A stretch of 53,061 nucleotides of DNA from Thermosporothrix hazakensis (lineage in GTDB: Bacteria > Chloroflexota > Ktedonobacteria > Ktedonobacterales > Ktedonobacteraceae): assembly GCF_003253565.1 (NCBI RefSeq), contig NZ_QKUF01000036.1, positions 1 through 53,061 of the forward strand, in the 5' to 3' direction. Both the position numbers and the translations under genes were made by a program. Shown here piece by piece: positions 1 to 10,252 of the stretch. The notes below the pieces were generated by a model. The model was not told the DNA's origin, did no database searches, and saw only the letters and a list, made by a program, of their open reading frames with translations. Each line of letters begins with the position of its first letter. Position 1 is the stretch's first letter.

Positions 1-285
1 GTGCTGGTTCTGCATAGCTTCCCAAATATGACGGTCCTCAGCAAGCGTTGCGTCCCGATGAGCTTCCAGTTGACTCCATAGGCCTGCCTGTCAAGCATCT
101 CCTTTCGTGGCTGGGCGACCTGGAATAGCCTTGGGAGTCAGTTCTTCGGTCTCTCGTTGTTGTTTCGCATACCGTTTGATGGTGGCGCAAGAAACACCAA
201 AAAGATGGACGATTTCTTCGCGCGGACGGCCTTCTTCCACGGCACGCACCACTCGTTCTCTAAGATCTGTTGAAGAGGCTTTCAT
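1..285 (-). pseudogene. IS630-family transposase N-terminus, interrupted by an in-frame stop
   Basis: The minus-strand frame starts with MKASSTDLRERVVRAVEEG, the helix-turn-helix N-terminus typical of IS630 transposases, and runs 64 codons to TGA (91-93). The same frame continues beyond the stop as QAGLWSQLEAHRDATLAED and runs off the left edge. That segment matches the linker expected before the DDE domain, so one nonsense codon breaks an otherwise collinear gene. Only the DNA-binding part is in the window. Inactive as read, unless the stop is a sequencing error. Confidence 0.72.
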
Positions 286-428
286 GCATCCAGTCTCCTC
301 TTTGGCTCAAAGCTTATGCATAGTGCTCTAAGCCTATAAGTCATATTGTTGCTTGAAGAAGTCGAGAGATAATGATGCTTTTGGTGACCAGCAGGGTCAA
401 AGTTCGAAAGAAAGTTAAGCGTTTGGCT

Positions 429-733
429 CTATCTCATCAATATTTTTGAATCAAGTTCAGCCGGGATTTCTATTGCTGCATCTTCCAATATATATGCTCT
501 GCTATTTGATCGATAATGCACTGGATGTCGTCTCTCGTTACAGAGGAATCATCCTGACACATTTTTGCATGGATTTCTGCAATACTATGCTGTCCATCAC
601 CATGCTTCACTTATCGTATCAATAAGGCGGGAGGATCTTCTATTTCGATTGCTCTATCTGGTGTACTCCCAATTGCAAGTTTTCCCCCATACGGAACGCA
701 AAGAAGGTGTTTACGCAGACGTGGTAATCTCAT
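429..733 (-). pseudogene. RiPP recognition element / E1-like cyclodehydratase N-terminal domain, decayed
   Basis: After an AAAGGAG ribosome site an ATG at 733 opens a frame beginning MRLPRLRKHLLCVPYGG, followed by a PqqD-like segment (AIGSTPDRAIEIEDPP, then DGQHSIAEIHAKM, then DDIQCIIDQIAEH). This pattern resembles the N-terminal recognition domain of ThiF/E1-like partner proteins of azole-forming RiPP (TOMM) cyclodehydratases. A TAA interrupts the frame after PPALLIR. A 1-nt shift near 455 is needed to reach the expected ending ILEDAAIEIPAELDSKILMR. The adenylating domain that should follow is missing; an IS630 relic lies there instead. Family assignment is by pattern only. Confidence 0.5.
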
Positions 734-875
734 GCTATAGTCACTCCTTTGTACATTCAAATGATCCAGGTAGCATAAAAACTTTTCGCTTCAGATTTTA
801 TTCCTTTCAATCTAATTCAAGGAACTTACAATAATGGTAATTTAATACTCGCTGCGCTTGCCTAACTACAAAAAA

Positions 876-905
876 ATTATAGAGCCAAGAATGTATTTTT
901 GTCAA
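876..905 (-). promoter_or_regulatory. Consensus sigma-70 promoter reading towards the RRE relic
   Basis: On the minus strand TTGACA (905-900) and TATAAT (881-876) are separated by 18 nt. Both hexamers match consensus. The predicted transcript starts near 870 and reaches the ATG at 733 after a leader of about 135 nt. Confidence 0.6.
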
Positions 906-925
906 GTTATTCACTTTTATATTTT

Positions 926-1018
926 TTACCTGATAGATAAGTAGCACGGCCCTCTACAAGCTACACCTCTAGTACCACTATAATTACAATTGCAGGCAAG
1001 TATTGCAGTATCTGTTTT
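926..1018 (-). other. Short Cys/Ser/Thr-rich frame resembling a RiPP core, no leader in frame
   Basis: A minus-strand frame just upstream of the promoter of the RRE relic encodes ...ACNCNYSGTRGVACRGPCY... and stops at 926-928. The density of Cys, Ser, Thr and Gly resembles azole-modified core peptides. A TGA lies four codons before it, so no leader is in frame and it would have to be a decayed precursor or a coincidence. No ribosome site was found. Confidence 0.2.
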
Positions 1019-2812
1019 TCACCAACCAACTTAGAAGCCATTTTTCTCTATATGAAGAGCGTAAACTTGCGAAATCACATTCTGTATGTATTACGCGATA
1101 ACTATTCCTGACAGAACCTGTCCATGACGTCCCAGCGTGACAGACCTGCCATCATTCCTTGAGGGTGAAAATACCGTATGATAGCTACTAACACGCTTCT
1201 CCTCTTAGAGAGGCAGAGTCAGGTCAAGCAAGAATACGATCTACACCGCTGGGCACTGTGATCGACAGTCAAGGCATAAGGGAAAGTGGAGTGAGACACA
1301 CTCTTTCCCTACCAGAGATAGGGTATCGGGCACTTCTGTGTTTGAATCGTGAAATGGTGCCATCTCCGCTCTGCAACACGTGAAACCTGTCTCAAGCAGC
1401 CAGCCTGCTTCCCGCATGAGCATCAAGCTTGTGCAGCTTCCCGAGATGTTTTGGGAGGAAAACAATGTTGAGAGAAAAAGATACGCTCTCTTCTCTCTCA
1501 TGGCCTCTGCAGTTGGGCCTGAAAAACCTGGTTACCTCTTCAGCAAGTTGAGCTCTCTTCCGTACCAGCGTGCATCTGCGCCACGCAGAACCGCTACTGG
1601 GAGCTTGCTCAAAAGACAGGATCGGTGATGCTCGGGCTCCTCTCAAAACGGCTTCCAGGGCTTGCCTCCACTGGCAAGGAGCGTTGCCCGCATGAGCAAA
1701 GCCAGCACGTCTTGTTTCTGCTCCTCTTGCTTCCGTCCTGTGGCCCACAGCCTTATCACCAGCCATAGGCAACATGACGCAAACAAGACACTTGGATTGA
1801 CTCAGAGAGCCACGATCCCCCACAATGTCTGACTATCAGCAAACGTAAGGCGCAGAAGTAGCTTGACGATCTTCATACCGCAGTAGGGCAGGCGCAAGAT
1901 AAGCCGCTGAAAGACTCCCTATGAGAGCAGCGAGGGGCGCGGCATGATAGGCATGGATGACATGAATGCAGCGAGGATGCCAGCGCATGTGCTGTAGAAC
2001 CAGATCTTGCGGCGAAAAGATCTCATCCCCATCTCTCAGCTCTCCTTGATGGCGTGGCATAAAAAAAGGAACCACACAGGCCTCCATGGTCCCTTCAGAG
2101 AGATGGACTCACCAAAGACTGGCAGCATGCAAACGCTTGAGAATGGTGAGAAACGACCTGCAGGTCAAGGCAAGCCAACGATCAGGTCCCGTTTTTCTCA
2201 AAGCGGAAGCGGAGCGAGGACAATGTCTGCAAGGCCATAGGTCACAGGCGCAAATGCAGGATTGCCGCCCGATCCAAGACAAGATAGCGGATACCATCTT
2301 GTGCAGCCGCCTCAGCCATTTGTTCCAGCCGCCTCTGGCCCGCATAAGCATAGGGAGGAGAGCATTGCCAGAGGAGAGAGAAAATATACATCACCAGAGG
2401 TTACGACGACAGGGAATATTTGGGCGTAGCAGACTGCACGTGCATAGGCTGATTTCTCGGCAGGAGAGCCTTGGAGAAAGGCGAAATGATATGCTGCCAC
2501 CACGTTGCCCTTTGCTCAACGAGAGCGGCAGCTACCACAGTCAGTCCCACCGCTGAACAATACACCAAGCTTCTCACCAGAAGACCAGAAGCGGCGAGTG
2601 GGAACCTCACTTCTAGCAACTTCAGCTCACGTGAATGACTGAAAATGTAGAGGGCAAGCAAACGCGACGGAAGACAAAGCATGCCTCCGATTTCGAGAGC
2701 CGCCTGTCGACGTGGATGAAACGTCAAAAGCGACTGACCCAGGGGCGCGGAGCGGACCCACCGCAAAAGCACATCGTCTCGCCTTGCCTATGGCAACGTG
2801 ACCACGACCAGC
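1019..2812 (-). other. Degenerate region without an intact gene
   Basis: No reading frame here is convincing by itself. Minus-strand pieces such as 2401-2772 (hydrophobic, with LLVRSLVYCSAVGLTVVAA), 2312-2503, 1836-2087 and 1392-1823 look like frames of an old coding region chopped by shifts. I could not assign a family. Plus-strand frames over the same bases look like shadows. Confidence 0.25.
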
Positions 2813-3364
2813 TCATGCCTGCATGCACTGCCGCTTCTCGCGGAGCCTCACCGCTGTAGCCTGATCGACAAAAGCCGCCTCTCCACTCTGGTCCGTCAGC
2901 CCCTGTCCCTGTTCCACCAGAGCGACCCCCTGGTCTCGGTCCTGTTCATGAGCAGGGCTCACCAGCAGGGTCAAGAGGTGTCCAAGCGTATCCACGGCAA
3001 GGTGCACTTTGCTGCCTGTGCACCGTTTGGCTCCTTCGTACCAGCACGAGCGCCACTCTCTGAAGTGGATTGCAGGGTTCGGCTGTCAAGAATCAGGGCA
3101 CTGGGTTGCCTTTTGCGCCCTTGGTGCCGCACGAGCCTCAAGGCAAAATCATGCACACTGGCTTCAAAACAGCCCGCAGCAATCCAGCGCTGTGTTTGTT
3201 GGTTGAGACACGATGAACCTTTCTGGAAAGTCATGCGGAAACCAGCACCACAGTGCTCCTGTGATCTTCCATCCTTCGTCGGCCTCATCACTCTGAGAGA
3301 GCTTTCTTTTCATTAGAGCCATAGTGTAGCATCCATCCAAGATCGAGATCCTAACAGCTTCTAA
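2813..3364 (-). pseudogene. IS5-family transposase relic
   Basis: Two minus-strand frames join into one IS5-type transposase: 2971-3291 contains RWIAAGCFEASVHDF, then a serial match to ILDSRTLQSTSESGARAG; 2813-3007 continues as HLAVDTLGHLLTLLVSPAHEQDRDQ. The change of frame near 3000 shows a frameshift. The C-terminal half is lost near 2813. The right end (3345-3364) carries a terminal-repeat-like CTAACAGCTTCTA, matching an end of the related element at 15660-16412. It abuts the stop codon of the SLATT-like gene. Confidence 0.7.
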
Positions 3365-4242
3365 CTTTCTTCATTCTGATTATTTTGCATTTCGGATCCT
3401 TCCCGCTCAATTTGTTTTTTATTTACAGCATTATTTTCCTCATCTTCTTTTACCTTATCATCTCTATCTTCCCTCTCTTCTTTTTCTTCCTTTCTAGGTT
3501 TCCAGAGCTCTACCTCTTGCAACATTTGTTCCCCTTGAATCGCTGTAATCGCTCTGCTCAATTTAATATAAGCTGCATCAGGGTCCAGGCCTTCGTATTC
3601 TTCAATACGGCGATCATATTTCTGACATTCCAATTTGACCGCTGCAATGGCTTTTCGGCTTGCGTAGATTCTGTCCTGGACTTTAAATGTGGTGAGAAGG
3701 CCTCCGGAAATCGTTGCAACGAGTCCAGTGACAGCAACAATCCAACGTGGAACCCCCTCAATACCTGCAAGTGCTGTCGTCCCCGCTGAAAAAGTAAGCA
3801 GAAATATCTGAAGCCAGGTATATCGAGACTGCCAACTTTGCGCATTCCGTTCCAGCTTATCAGTATAAGCATCTATGTCATCTCTATATCGATATATTTC
3901 ATTTATCCTCTTTATCTTTTCCTCTTCTTCTTTCCTCTCTTTCAATTTAATTTGTATCTGCCTTAAATACTCCTCTTTTCTCTTCTCTTTCTCAACAGCT
4001 TCAAGCTCCTTGCGCTTTCTCGCCTCTTCTTGCTGTATCTCCTGGATAAGAGCTTTTTCTGCTTCCTGAAGTTTCTCTTGGAGAAGAACCTGAGCTAACG
4101 GCTGTTGTAGTGCTGCTTCCTTTTGCTTTAGCTCATCAACACGTTGGCAAAACTCTTCCTCTGAAATCGCCTTAGCACGATACGCTAGATGCAACTCCCT
4201 CATATCATGAAGAAATTTCTTGGAAAAGGGGTTCTCTGCCAT
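3361..4242 (-). CDS. SLATT/DUF4231-like two-helix membrane protein with long coiled coil
   Basis: 293 aa, ATG preceded by AAAGGAGGGAAT. Residues about 10-140 are a highly charged coiled coil rich in E, K and Q. Two hydrophobic helices follow (WLQIFLLTFSAGTTALAGI and WIVAVTGLVATISGGLLTTF, about 145-190), then an amphipathic helix and a charged Lys/Glu-rich tail. Two adjacent helices plus the cytosolic helix KVQDRIYASRKAIAAVKLEC fit the SLATT (DUF4231) group, proposed pore-forming effectors in nucleotide-signalling conflict systems. No nucleotide cyclase, SLOG or protease partner is adjacent, so the role is open. The stop codon falls at the edge of an IS5 end, so the natural C-terminus may have been replaced. 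Family call moderate; membrane topology firm. Confidence 0.6.
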   Translation of the reverse strand: MAENPFSKKFLHDMRELHLAYRAKAISEEEFCQRVDELKQKEAALQQPLAQVLLQEKLQEAEKALIQEIQQEEARKRKELEAVEKEKRKEEYLRQIQIKLKERKEEEEKIKRINEIYRYRDDIDAYTDKLERNAQSWQSRYTWLQIFLLTFSAGTTALAGIEGVPRWIVAVTGLVATISGGLLTTFKVQDRIYASRKAIAAVKLECQKYDRRIEEYEGLDPDAAYIKLSRAITAIQGEQMLQEVELWKPRKEEKEEREDRDDKVKEDEENNAVNKKQIEREGSEMQNNQNEES

Positions 4243-4539
4243 ATTCCCTCCTTTGCATAGAGTTCCATAGAAAGAGAACGAGAAAAATTTTAAACTGTAA
4301 AAATGGCTTTAGCAAGAACAGAGGAGAATAAAGAGAAAACTGGAGAGTGATTTTCGCAATTTGAGAACATGCTGCTCCCAACGGGGGCGCCGTCGGCTCC
4401 TGGTGCTGCGTGAACAGCCGCTGACGGACTGTAACGCGTACCTGGCCCTCGCACCCTGCTCGTCGCGCGAAGCACCGTGATCCCAAGCTCGCGGACAAGC
4501 TGCGTCCTCCTTCCACTCCCACGGCTCTCTCGCACCTGA

Positions 4540-5385
4540 ACCTCCTCAGAAACAGCCCTGGCCTTCCCGCGAGCCGCAGGAGGACGTGCAGATCGATACC
4601 CAGGGTTGCCCCTCTCTCCTCAACGGACGCCGATGAGAAGCGGGCACCTGTCCTCGAAATGCTCAATGCACGTCAATATGAGCCTCTCGCTGCCGCTCAA
4701 AGCAGGATGCCCAACAATGCTCATCCGGCATTCCTCCTTCCATGCGGCAATGATCTCTTGCAGCGCTCCGGCTAGCCCCGCATGCTCACCTATATATAAT
4801 TGAGATCCTCAGTGGGTCGGCTCAGCCTGTTTGTCCGGGATGTTCCCTCCATCTTGTCCCGCTTTCTGCCCTGTATCGGAGTGCAGCCCACTGTCTGCTC
4901 GCAGCTGCATCCCGAAATGAAAGGCTTCGTGGAACGCTCCCACTGCTCCTTCAAAAAGGAGGGTTCGCGGGTGGCATCAACCACAAACGCTCTCTGAGGT
5001 GCGCAAAGTCACGGCGGCCTCCCTGCGACGCCCCAATGAGCAGCGGCCGAATCCGTGACACGCCTGTCGCCATCGGCCGCCCCGCGAAGCTCGTCCCACT
5101 CTGCCCTCCCAGCATAAGCTCCCCGAGGTTGATCCTGATGCCTGGCTGCATGCGATTGATGGGCGAGCCTTTGTGCGCCGCGTCAAGGCGGATGGCCTCG
5201 TGATCGTGGAACATCAGCCCTCCTCCGTCAAACAGGCGTTGGCGGGTCAGCTGCTCAAGCAGGTGCTAATCAAAGGACTGATCGTAGCCCGCATGCCGCT
5301 GGCACACTGCATCGAGCACATGGGCGAGCTGGTTCGCTCCCAAGACCGTCTGCGCCGGCTCCAGCAACAGGCAACACGCCCCTAG
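4540..5385 (+). pseudogene. IS481-like integrase-core transposase relic
   Basis: Pieces of an rve-type transposase appear in order across changing plus frames: PSILSRFLPCIGVQPTVC and MKGFVERSHCSFKKE (about 4845-4960), then VKADGLVIVEHQPSSVKQ and IKGLIVARMPLAHCIEHMGE (5173-5385). A better-kept N-terminal half of the same family is at 27180-27714 and another relic at 10745-11300. Many stops and shifts; no activity expected. Confidence 0.55.
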
Positions 5386-6277
5386 CTCACCGTGCATGCG
5401 GATTGAGCGCCTGGAAGCTTGTCTCCCTCTTTCCTATTGCTTGGTTCCGCTTCTCCCCCTTGCTTGCTATGCACACAACACAGGAAACTATACAAACTGG
5501 GTCTCAAACACTTCCTGCTCACTTCCAATGTGCCCGATCTTTTGCGCGCACGAGAGGGGGAGAATTATAGTGCCGAAGGCAGGAAGTCATGCAGAGAGCC
5601 CTGAAAGTGATAATATACAAGGCGGCAGGTAGCTGATCCCCGCCTGGGCATCGAAGCGGTTCTCTGGGTGATGATGACAGGCCCGCCTTGCACGAGATCC
5701 TAGAGCACATTGGCCCTGGTCAAGCGTCGTTGAACGCTATTACTGCTGGTGTAGAGATGGGAAATGGATACGTCCAGATTTTGTAAGGGTCAGGTCCCCA
5801 GTTCTTCTTTAGGGTGAAGAGAGTAACTATCACAGTAGTACCAGATGAAAAAGGGCTCGCTCCTTACCTGATGCATCCCAGATCTAGGATGCACTGTTCT
5901 ACTGTTGATATGGGAAATACTGCTGTCTTTAATGATGTCTACGAGAAGATTACTGCTTAGCGGTTAATGGTATCAAAGCTTTTCAGCGAGGATGGAGTTT
6001 TCCAGACATGTTCCTGCTGCTTTACAGCTTTATATTATGAGTAGATATGATGGAGCACTGCCTGATTGGTACAATCCATAGGGGTGCCAACCAGACAGTA
6101 CACCAACGAGTCCTTAAAAATCCTCCGCGGGAAGGAAATAATATCAGTACGTTTTATCCCGGTCTTGCTCTTTTGCTCTGACCTCTTCTCAATACTCGCC
6201 AGGGCTGTAGGACATGCTATTCAGCTCTTACTTCTCCAGAGCCTCTTGTAAGCATTGGTCAGGATTCACCTGTGTTC
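5386..6277. other. No convincing gene
   Basis: About 0.9 kb with only short frames. A weak plus-strand frame near 5830-5960 (VTITVVPDEKGLAPYLMH...) is not recognised and lacks a start. No repeats or RNA genes seen. Confidence 0.4.
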
Positions 6278-6789
6278 CTAGGCTCCCCAGAGTAAGAGGT
6301 TGCCTGTATAGGCATCAAAGATCATAAATCCGCCTTTCCTCTTAAGAGCGTCTTTCTGTGGTATAACTATATGGCCACGAGCAAGAGTAAAGGATCCTTT
6401 TACCTCAACAAAACAAACGAGATCATCAGCGTTGCGACCAATATCTTCTCTTCCTATTTGTTCGCTGGCATTACTTGCGGTTATAAATTGAATCGTTTTA
6501 ATTTCTATCGTAGTACCAGGGTCTGGTGGGCCGCCAATAAAGCCATTTTTCGTGATGTAATCTCTTACATCATCTTCATTAAATGTTGCCGTTGCTTTAC
6601 TAAGGGCTTTTATGCGAGGAGTAATAGCAGGTAATCCAACTGCTTCTATTCGATGTTGTGGGGTTGCTGCTATCATTGGGGGGTACTATTGGCAAAGACT
6701 CCTGCCTTAGAATCAGTAAAGATAGATGCTACAATACAGGCAATGAGAGCTAAAAGCATTGTAGGGATAAGTATCTTTGCAAAACGCAC
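6278..6789 (-). pseudogene. Secreted protein gene split by a frameshift at a G6/C6 run
   Basis: A GTG at 6789 with AAGGAAG upstream starts a signal peptide (FAKILIPTMLLALIACIVAS) but stops after 38 codons at a TGA overlapping the ATG of a second frame (6278-6676, 132 aa). That frame contains IKALSKATATFNEDDVRDY and ends GGFMIFDAYTGNLLLWGA. One extra base in the run of six at 6678-6683 would fuse signal peptide and domain into a protein of about 170 aa. The domain is not recognised; it has a propeptide-like look. Either decay, a sequencing indel, or slippage-controlled expression. Confidence 0.55.
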
Positions 6790-6811
6790 TGTTTTCTTCC
6801 TTTCATGCTAT

Positions 6812-7672
6812 CTAGCAAGCTGTACAATGTGTTCCCCCAGCATTAGCATTTCCTTGTGGAGTGGAAATCCAGCGTGCATAAGGAGGACTATAGGACTGAA
6901 ATTCTATTCCTGCATTACTTTGGTAATTGTAGGAGTGATTCAGGCCTATCCACATATTGTGAGTGAAATAGGTAGGTTCGGCGCCTGCACCATCAGATCC
7001 AGCTAACTCTTGACCGGCGTAAATGTCTTTGGGAGACATAGCATTCCCTGAAGAATATCCTTGATAGTAACTTCCATCTGCTCTGTATATTTGCACATAC
7101 CATTTGAGCTTATCGCTACTATCTTGCTCTATTCGAAATAAAGCCTGTCTTCCATATCCACTACCGACATCTCCTATTACATGCTCTGCATAAGGGTATT
7201 TTTGATTAGGGCGTGTATCGGCCCAATAATAACAATTTGCAGCTCCTTTAGTACAAGAAGATGGATTAGTGTCACTAGCTTTATACGTTGCATATCCTGC
7301 TTCTACCCAGCACCCTCCATAGCCCGTGTTTTTGCAAGCTGTACTCTCTAAGTCGGAGACCCATAAAGTATTGGCGATAAAGCCATCACAGGAACCACAT
7401 GATATCCAACCTAATTACATTTGTGTTGAGGCTCCTGCTACAGGGCCTCCATACCAGTGAGCACGTCCGTAGCATCGACCATAGAACTGACATTTTCCAT
7501 AACCATGGTAAACATCGGTTGCTTTGATCACGTTCTCCGGATTGAAAGTTTGAGCATGGGCAGGATGAGACGAAAAGAGGGTACCCAAGCACAGAGTGAT
7601 AGCTAACAGAAAAATAATGATAAGATGATCGAAGTCTTTTTCGAGAAAAGACTTTTTTTCAAGAGAATACAA
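6812..7672 (-). pseudogene. Secreted Cys-rich protein, broken by one in-frame TAA
   Basis: A TTG start at 7672 follows AAAGGGGAAATAACCA. Residues 1-40 are a signal peptide (FLLAITLCLGTLFSSHPAHA, cleavage after AHA). The frame meets TAA at 7415-7417 after GASTQM, then continues in the same frame to 6812 through LGWISCGSCDGFIANTLW, GCWVEAGYATYKA, YYWADTRPNQKYPYAEH and THNMWIGLNHSYNYQSN. Read through, it would be about 286 aa with several Cys, suiting an extracytoplasmic beta-rich domain. Family not recognised. The stop would be explained by CAA to TAA. Confidence 0.6.
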
Positions 7673-7803
7673 TGGTTATTTCCCCTTTCTATTTGTTGGA
7701 GAGTTTCGATAAAGAACTTCTTTGTCGCCCTAGATTCATGCAATGTATTTTTTGTATGCGCATGAAGAAAAGATAAGTATTGTCGATAACTCTCCAAAAT
7801 CAA

Positions 7804-8637
7804 GCTAATGTCCTATTACTTTCTATTCCATCAGCTTTGCCAGATATAAAATTTTATTCTCATTGAAATAATAACACCTAAACATGTTTTTTTCAATACA
7901 GTAATATAAAACATTTTTTTATCTAAGAGTTTGTTAGTATAATATTTAAATCTCTCTTCTTTCTGGGCTATTACTATCTCTTCTTTTTTGTTTTTATACT
8001 ACCAATCTTTACACGGCGTAAATAAATTTATAATTCCATGTAGCACTACCGTAACGAATAAGGAGTTCATCTCTGATGCTATTCTAGCTTGAGGATCTGA
8101 AGTCTATTCGCTCGTCTTTGTATCTCCATCAAGCGTATCTTACAGCTGTCTGTTAGGAGCTAAAGAGTTCAGGACGTTATCTCTAGAACGTGTACCGAAT
8201 ACTGCCGATAAATACTCATAAATTCTGCTCATTTGCCTATAACGTCACATCCATATGAATGTTTGCTCAATTGCCTGTCTGTGAGAATGTGAAAACTCCG
8301 GTGGAATAGTCTCAACCCAATTGTTAGCCATATCTTTAGGAGCTTAGATCTCGCGCAGATTAGACCAAGCATGAGGGGTGATCTCACCCCTCCATTTCTT
8401 GCTCGATCCGCTTGCGGCCTTTGCTTACTGCCTTGATCCGTAGGACAAACGCCCATCCGTCGATGGCATACAACCAAGCATTCGATATCGAAGTTTGAAT
8501 GGCCTCTAGATGGGCAAGTGGGATTACTGATTTTATAGTAGTAGTGTAAAATAGTATATTCGTGTTTCACATCTTACGTGTATTATTAATTTTTCAATCA
8601 AAAGATTTAATTAAAATTAAGGTTACCTTCTTAATAT
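7804..8637. other. AT-rich intergenic region
   Basis: About 0.8 kb, AT-rich with poly-T tracts around 7890-7920. The only long frame (8229-8570, minus) has no coding features I recognise. Probably holds the 5' regions of the divergent secreted-protein genes on both sides. Confidence 0.4.
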
Positions 8638-9171
8638 TTGAACCATGTTTCATCTTCCTCTGCTAAGGCGTCTGAGGAAACTACTTTTCATACAACAACA
8701 ACGCAACAGACGATTCCTCTCTCAAAACAGGAGTGTGACGCTCTACTGAAAAGCAACGCGACAGCGAAACGATCCGATTGCGTTCTGGCGCTTATATCGA
8801 AAACGACAGATTTTTCACCGAAGTCCTCTGGGGAGACGATGCTCCCACTAGCCTGTCCTACAGGTATAGCAACTCATGATCTCACCTTGTGGGGACCGCT
8901 CTCAGCTTATAGGGCTGTGATGACAACCACCTTTCGTTATCCTGGAAATTATACTCCACCAAAGGTGACGTATCAGAATTGTACTAGGGAGATGTGGGGC
9001 GTCGGTTACGGTATCTCTAATAATGCTTGTAATAACTGGATATCTGGCAATCTTACCATTGCGAATGCAGAATATGCGATATCCTACCCAGTTGTAGGAG
9101 GTGGGGAGACTCGGATTATTCAATCTATTGCAAATGCTCATGACAAATCGATTACAGATGCATGGGACTAA
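8638..9171 (+). CDS. Hypothetical protein, probably exported but missing its signal peptide
   Basis: 177 aa if started at TTG 8638, which directly follows an in-frame stop and lacks a clear ribosome site. The sequence is Thr/Ser/Asn-rich with several Cys (KQECDALLKSNATAKRSDC, YQNCTREMWGVGYG, NNACNNWISGNL), as in secreted proteins. No hydrophobic N-terminus is present, so the 5' end may have been lost. The next gene starts 15 bp downstream behind GAAAGGAGCAAGGAA, suggesting one transcript. Family not recognised. Confidence 0.45.
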   Translation: MNHVSSSSAKASEETTFHTTTTQQTIPLSKQECDALLKSNATAKRSDCVLALISKTTDFSPKSSGETMLPLACPTGIATHDLTLWGPLSAYRAVMTTTFRYPGNYTPPKVTYQNCTREMWGVGYGISNNACNNWISGNLTIANAEYAISYPVVGGGETRIIQSIANAHDKSITDAWD

Positions 9172-9186
9172 GAAAGGAGCAAGGAA

Positions 9187-9789
9187 GTGAAACAACTGAG
9201 TAGATTTATGGGTATAGCGCTTACCCTTTTATTCTGTTTATTTTGCGTGCCTCTGACTGCCCATGCAGCGTCCTCAACTCAACAAGTGAAGGAGAGCGAA
9301 CAGGAATATACTATTGCCTATTTAGATGAGCAAGGAAAAGTTGCAAAGACGTGGAAAGGAACAAAAGAGGAGGCCGATAAAATTAAGAAGGAGGAAAGTG
9401 AGAAGAGAAAAAAGCAGCTGGAATAAGAAAAGATAGTGCAGCCATATACCAATCGAGTATATAATTGCGTATACCCGAATGAATACCTCGTCTTTTTTAA
9501 CGCCGGCCCTCTAGTTTGCTTTGCCAATAATGGTGAACTTGATGTACACCTTTATAATGTCTATCAAGTTGATTCTGGAAATAACAGTGGTGAATTTAAT
9601 TTTTGCCATACGCCGTACCGGCCTGATGCAGTATGTGGCACGATTCGTTTTGCGAGTTATACGACATATTATCCTCCTACAGGATTATATTGGAACGTCC
9701 TTAAAGATCACAGGGAGATAAGGGACAAAGAGCTTAATAATAGCATTTTCCTTTCAGGCGAGCTTCAGTATGTTTTTCAAATGCGCTGA
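9187..9789 (+). pseudogene. Secreted crystallin-like (SKLP-type) protein, split by one in-frame TAA
   Basis: GTG start with a good ribosome site. The first 79 codons give a signal peptide (IALTLLFCLFCVPLTAHA) and a charged linker (EEADKIKKEESEKRKKQLE), then TAA at 9424-9426. The same frame continues to 9789 with VYNCVYPNEYLVFFNAGPLVC, YNVYQVDSGNNSGEFNFC and ending QYVFQMR. The [NY]VY.V.SGNN pattern recalls beta/gamma-crystallin folds of Streptomyces killer-toxin-like proteins; that match is from memory of the motif. Read through, about 200 aa. Confidence 0.5.
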
Positions 9790-9943
9790 GAGCATACTGA
9801 GGGCTCAATACTGAAAGCAAGAACAGATCTATCTTTTCTCATGTGATAAAATGAAAGAATGCTTTTGTTGTATATGTCGGGGTTACTCCTTTGCGGTCTT
9901 CTCTTTGAGGTAGCCGAAGTGGAAGGAGAGGAAAGAGAGCTTT

Positions 9944-10252
9944 ATGGAGCAGCTTTTCTGGTAACTTTACTATGCTCTCCGTCCAGCAGAAATACTTGGT
10001 CTCTTTATTCTTCCAGGTATTATGCTCTGGATGTTTGTTGACTGTTTACTAAGAAAATTTTCGTCTATTGGTCAAAAGATCTTCTGGGTTCTTGTTATTA
10101 TTTTCCTGCCACCATTTGGCGCTTGTGTTTATTTGTTGGGTATTGTTCTTCCTGCTTGGTGGAAGCAAAGACGATTTTTCAAGGAGCAAGCTCAACCCAA
10201 AGAAGAGCCCCCAGCCTTGTTGAGAGAACAGAATACTATGGGAGAGCATTAA
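9944..10252 (+). pseudogene. PLDc_N-like small membrane protein with early in-frame TAA
   Basis: The frame MEQLFW-TAA-LYYALRPAEILGLFILPG continues into MLWMFVDCLLRK and KIFWVLVIIFLPPFGACVYL, ending 10252. Two hydrophobic helices with the KIFWVLVIIFLPPFGA pattern are typical of the phospholipase-D N-terminal membrane domain (PLDc_N). The ATG at 9944 follows GAGGAAAGAGAG. The stop at 9962-9964 removes nearly everything, although an ATG at 10022 could still make a 76-aa version retaining the second helix. Confidence 0.5.

Noticed and set aside
8229..8570. 113-aa minus-strand frame
   Set aside because: No ribosome site, no family pattern, atypical composition.
7415..9964. Reassignment of TAA to an amino acid, suggested by several in-frame TAA codons
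   Set aside because: Well-formed genes in the window end in TAA (for example the kinase at 33442), and the interrupted genes also carry frameshifts; pseudogene decay is simpler.
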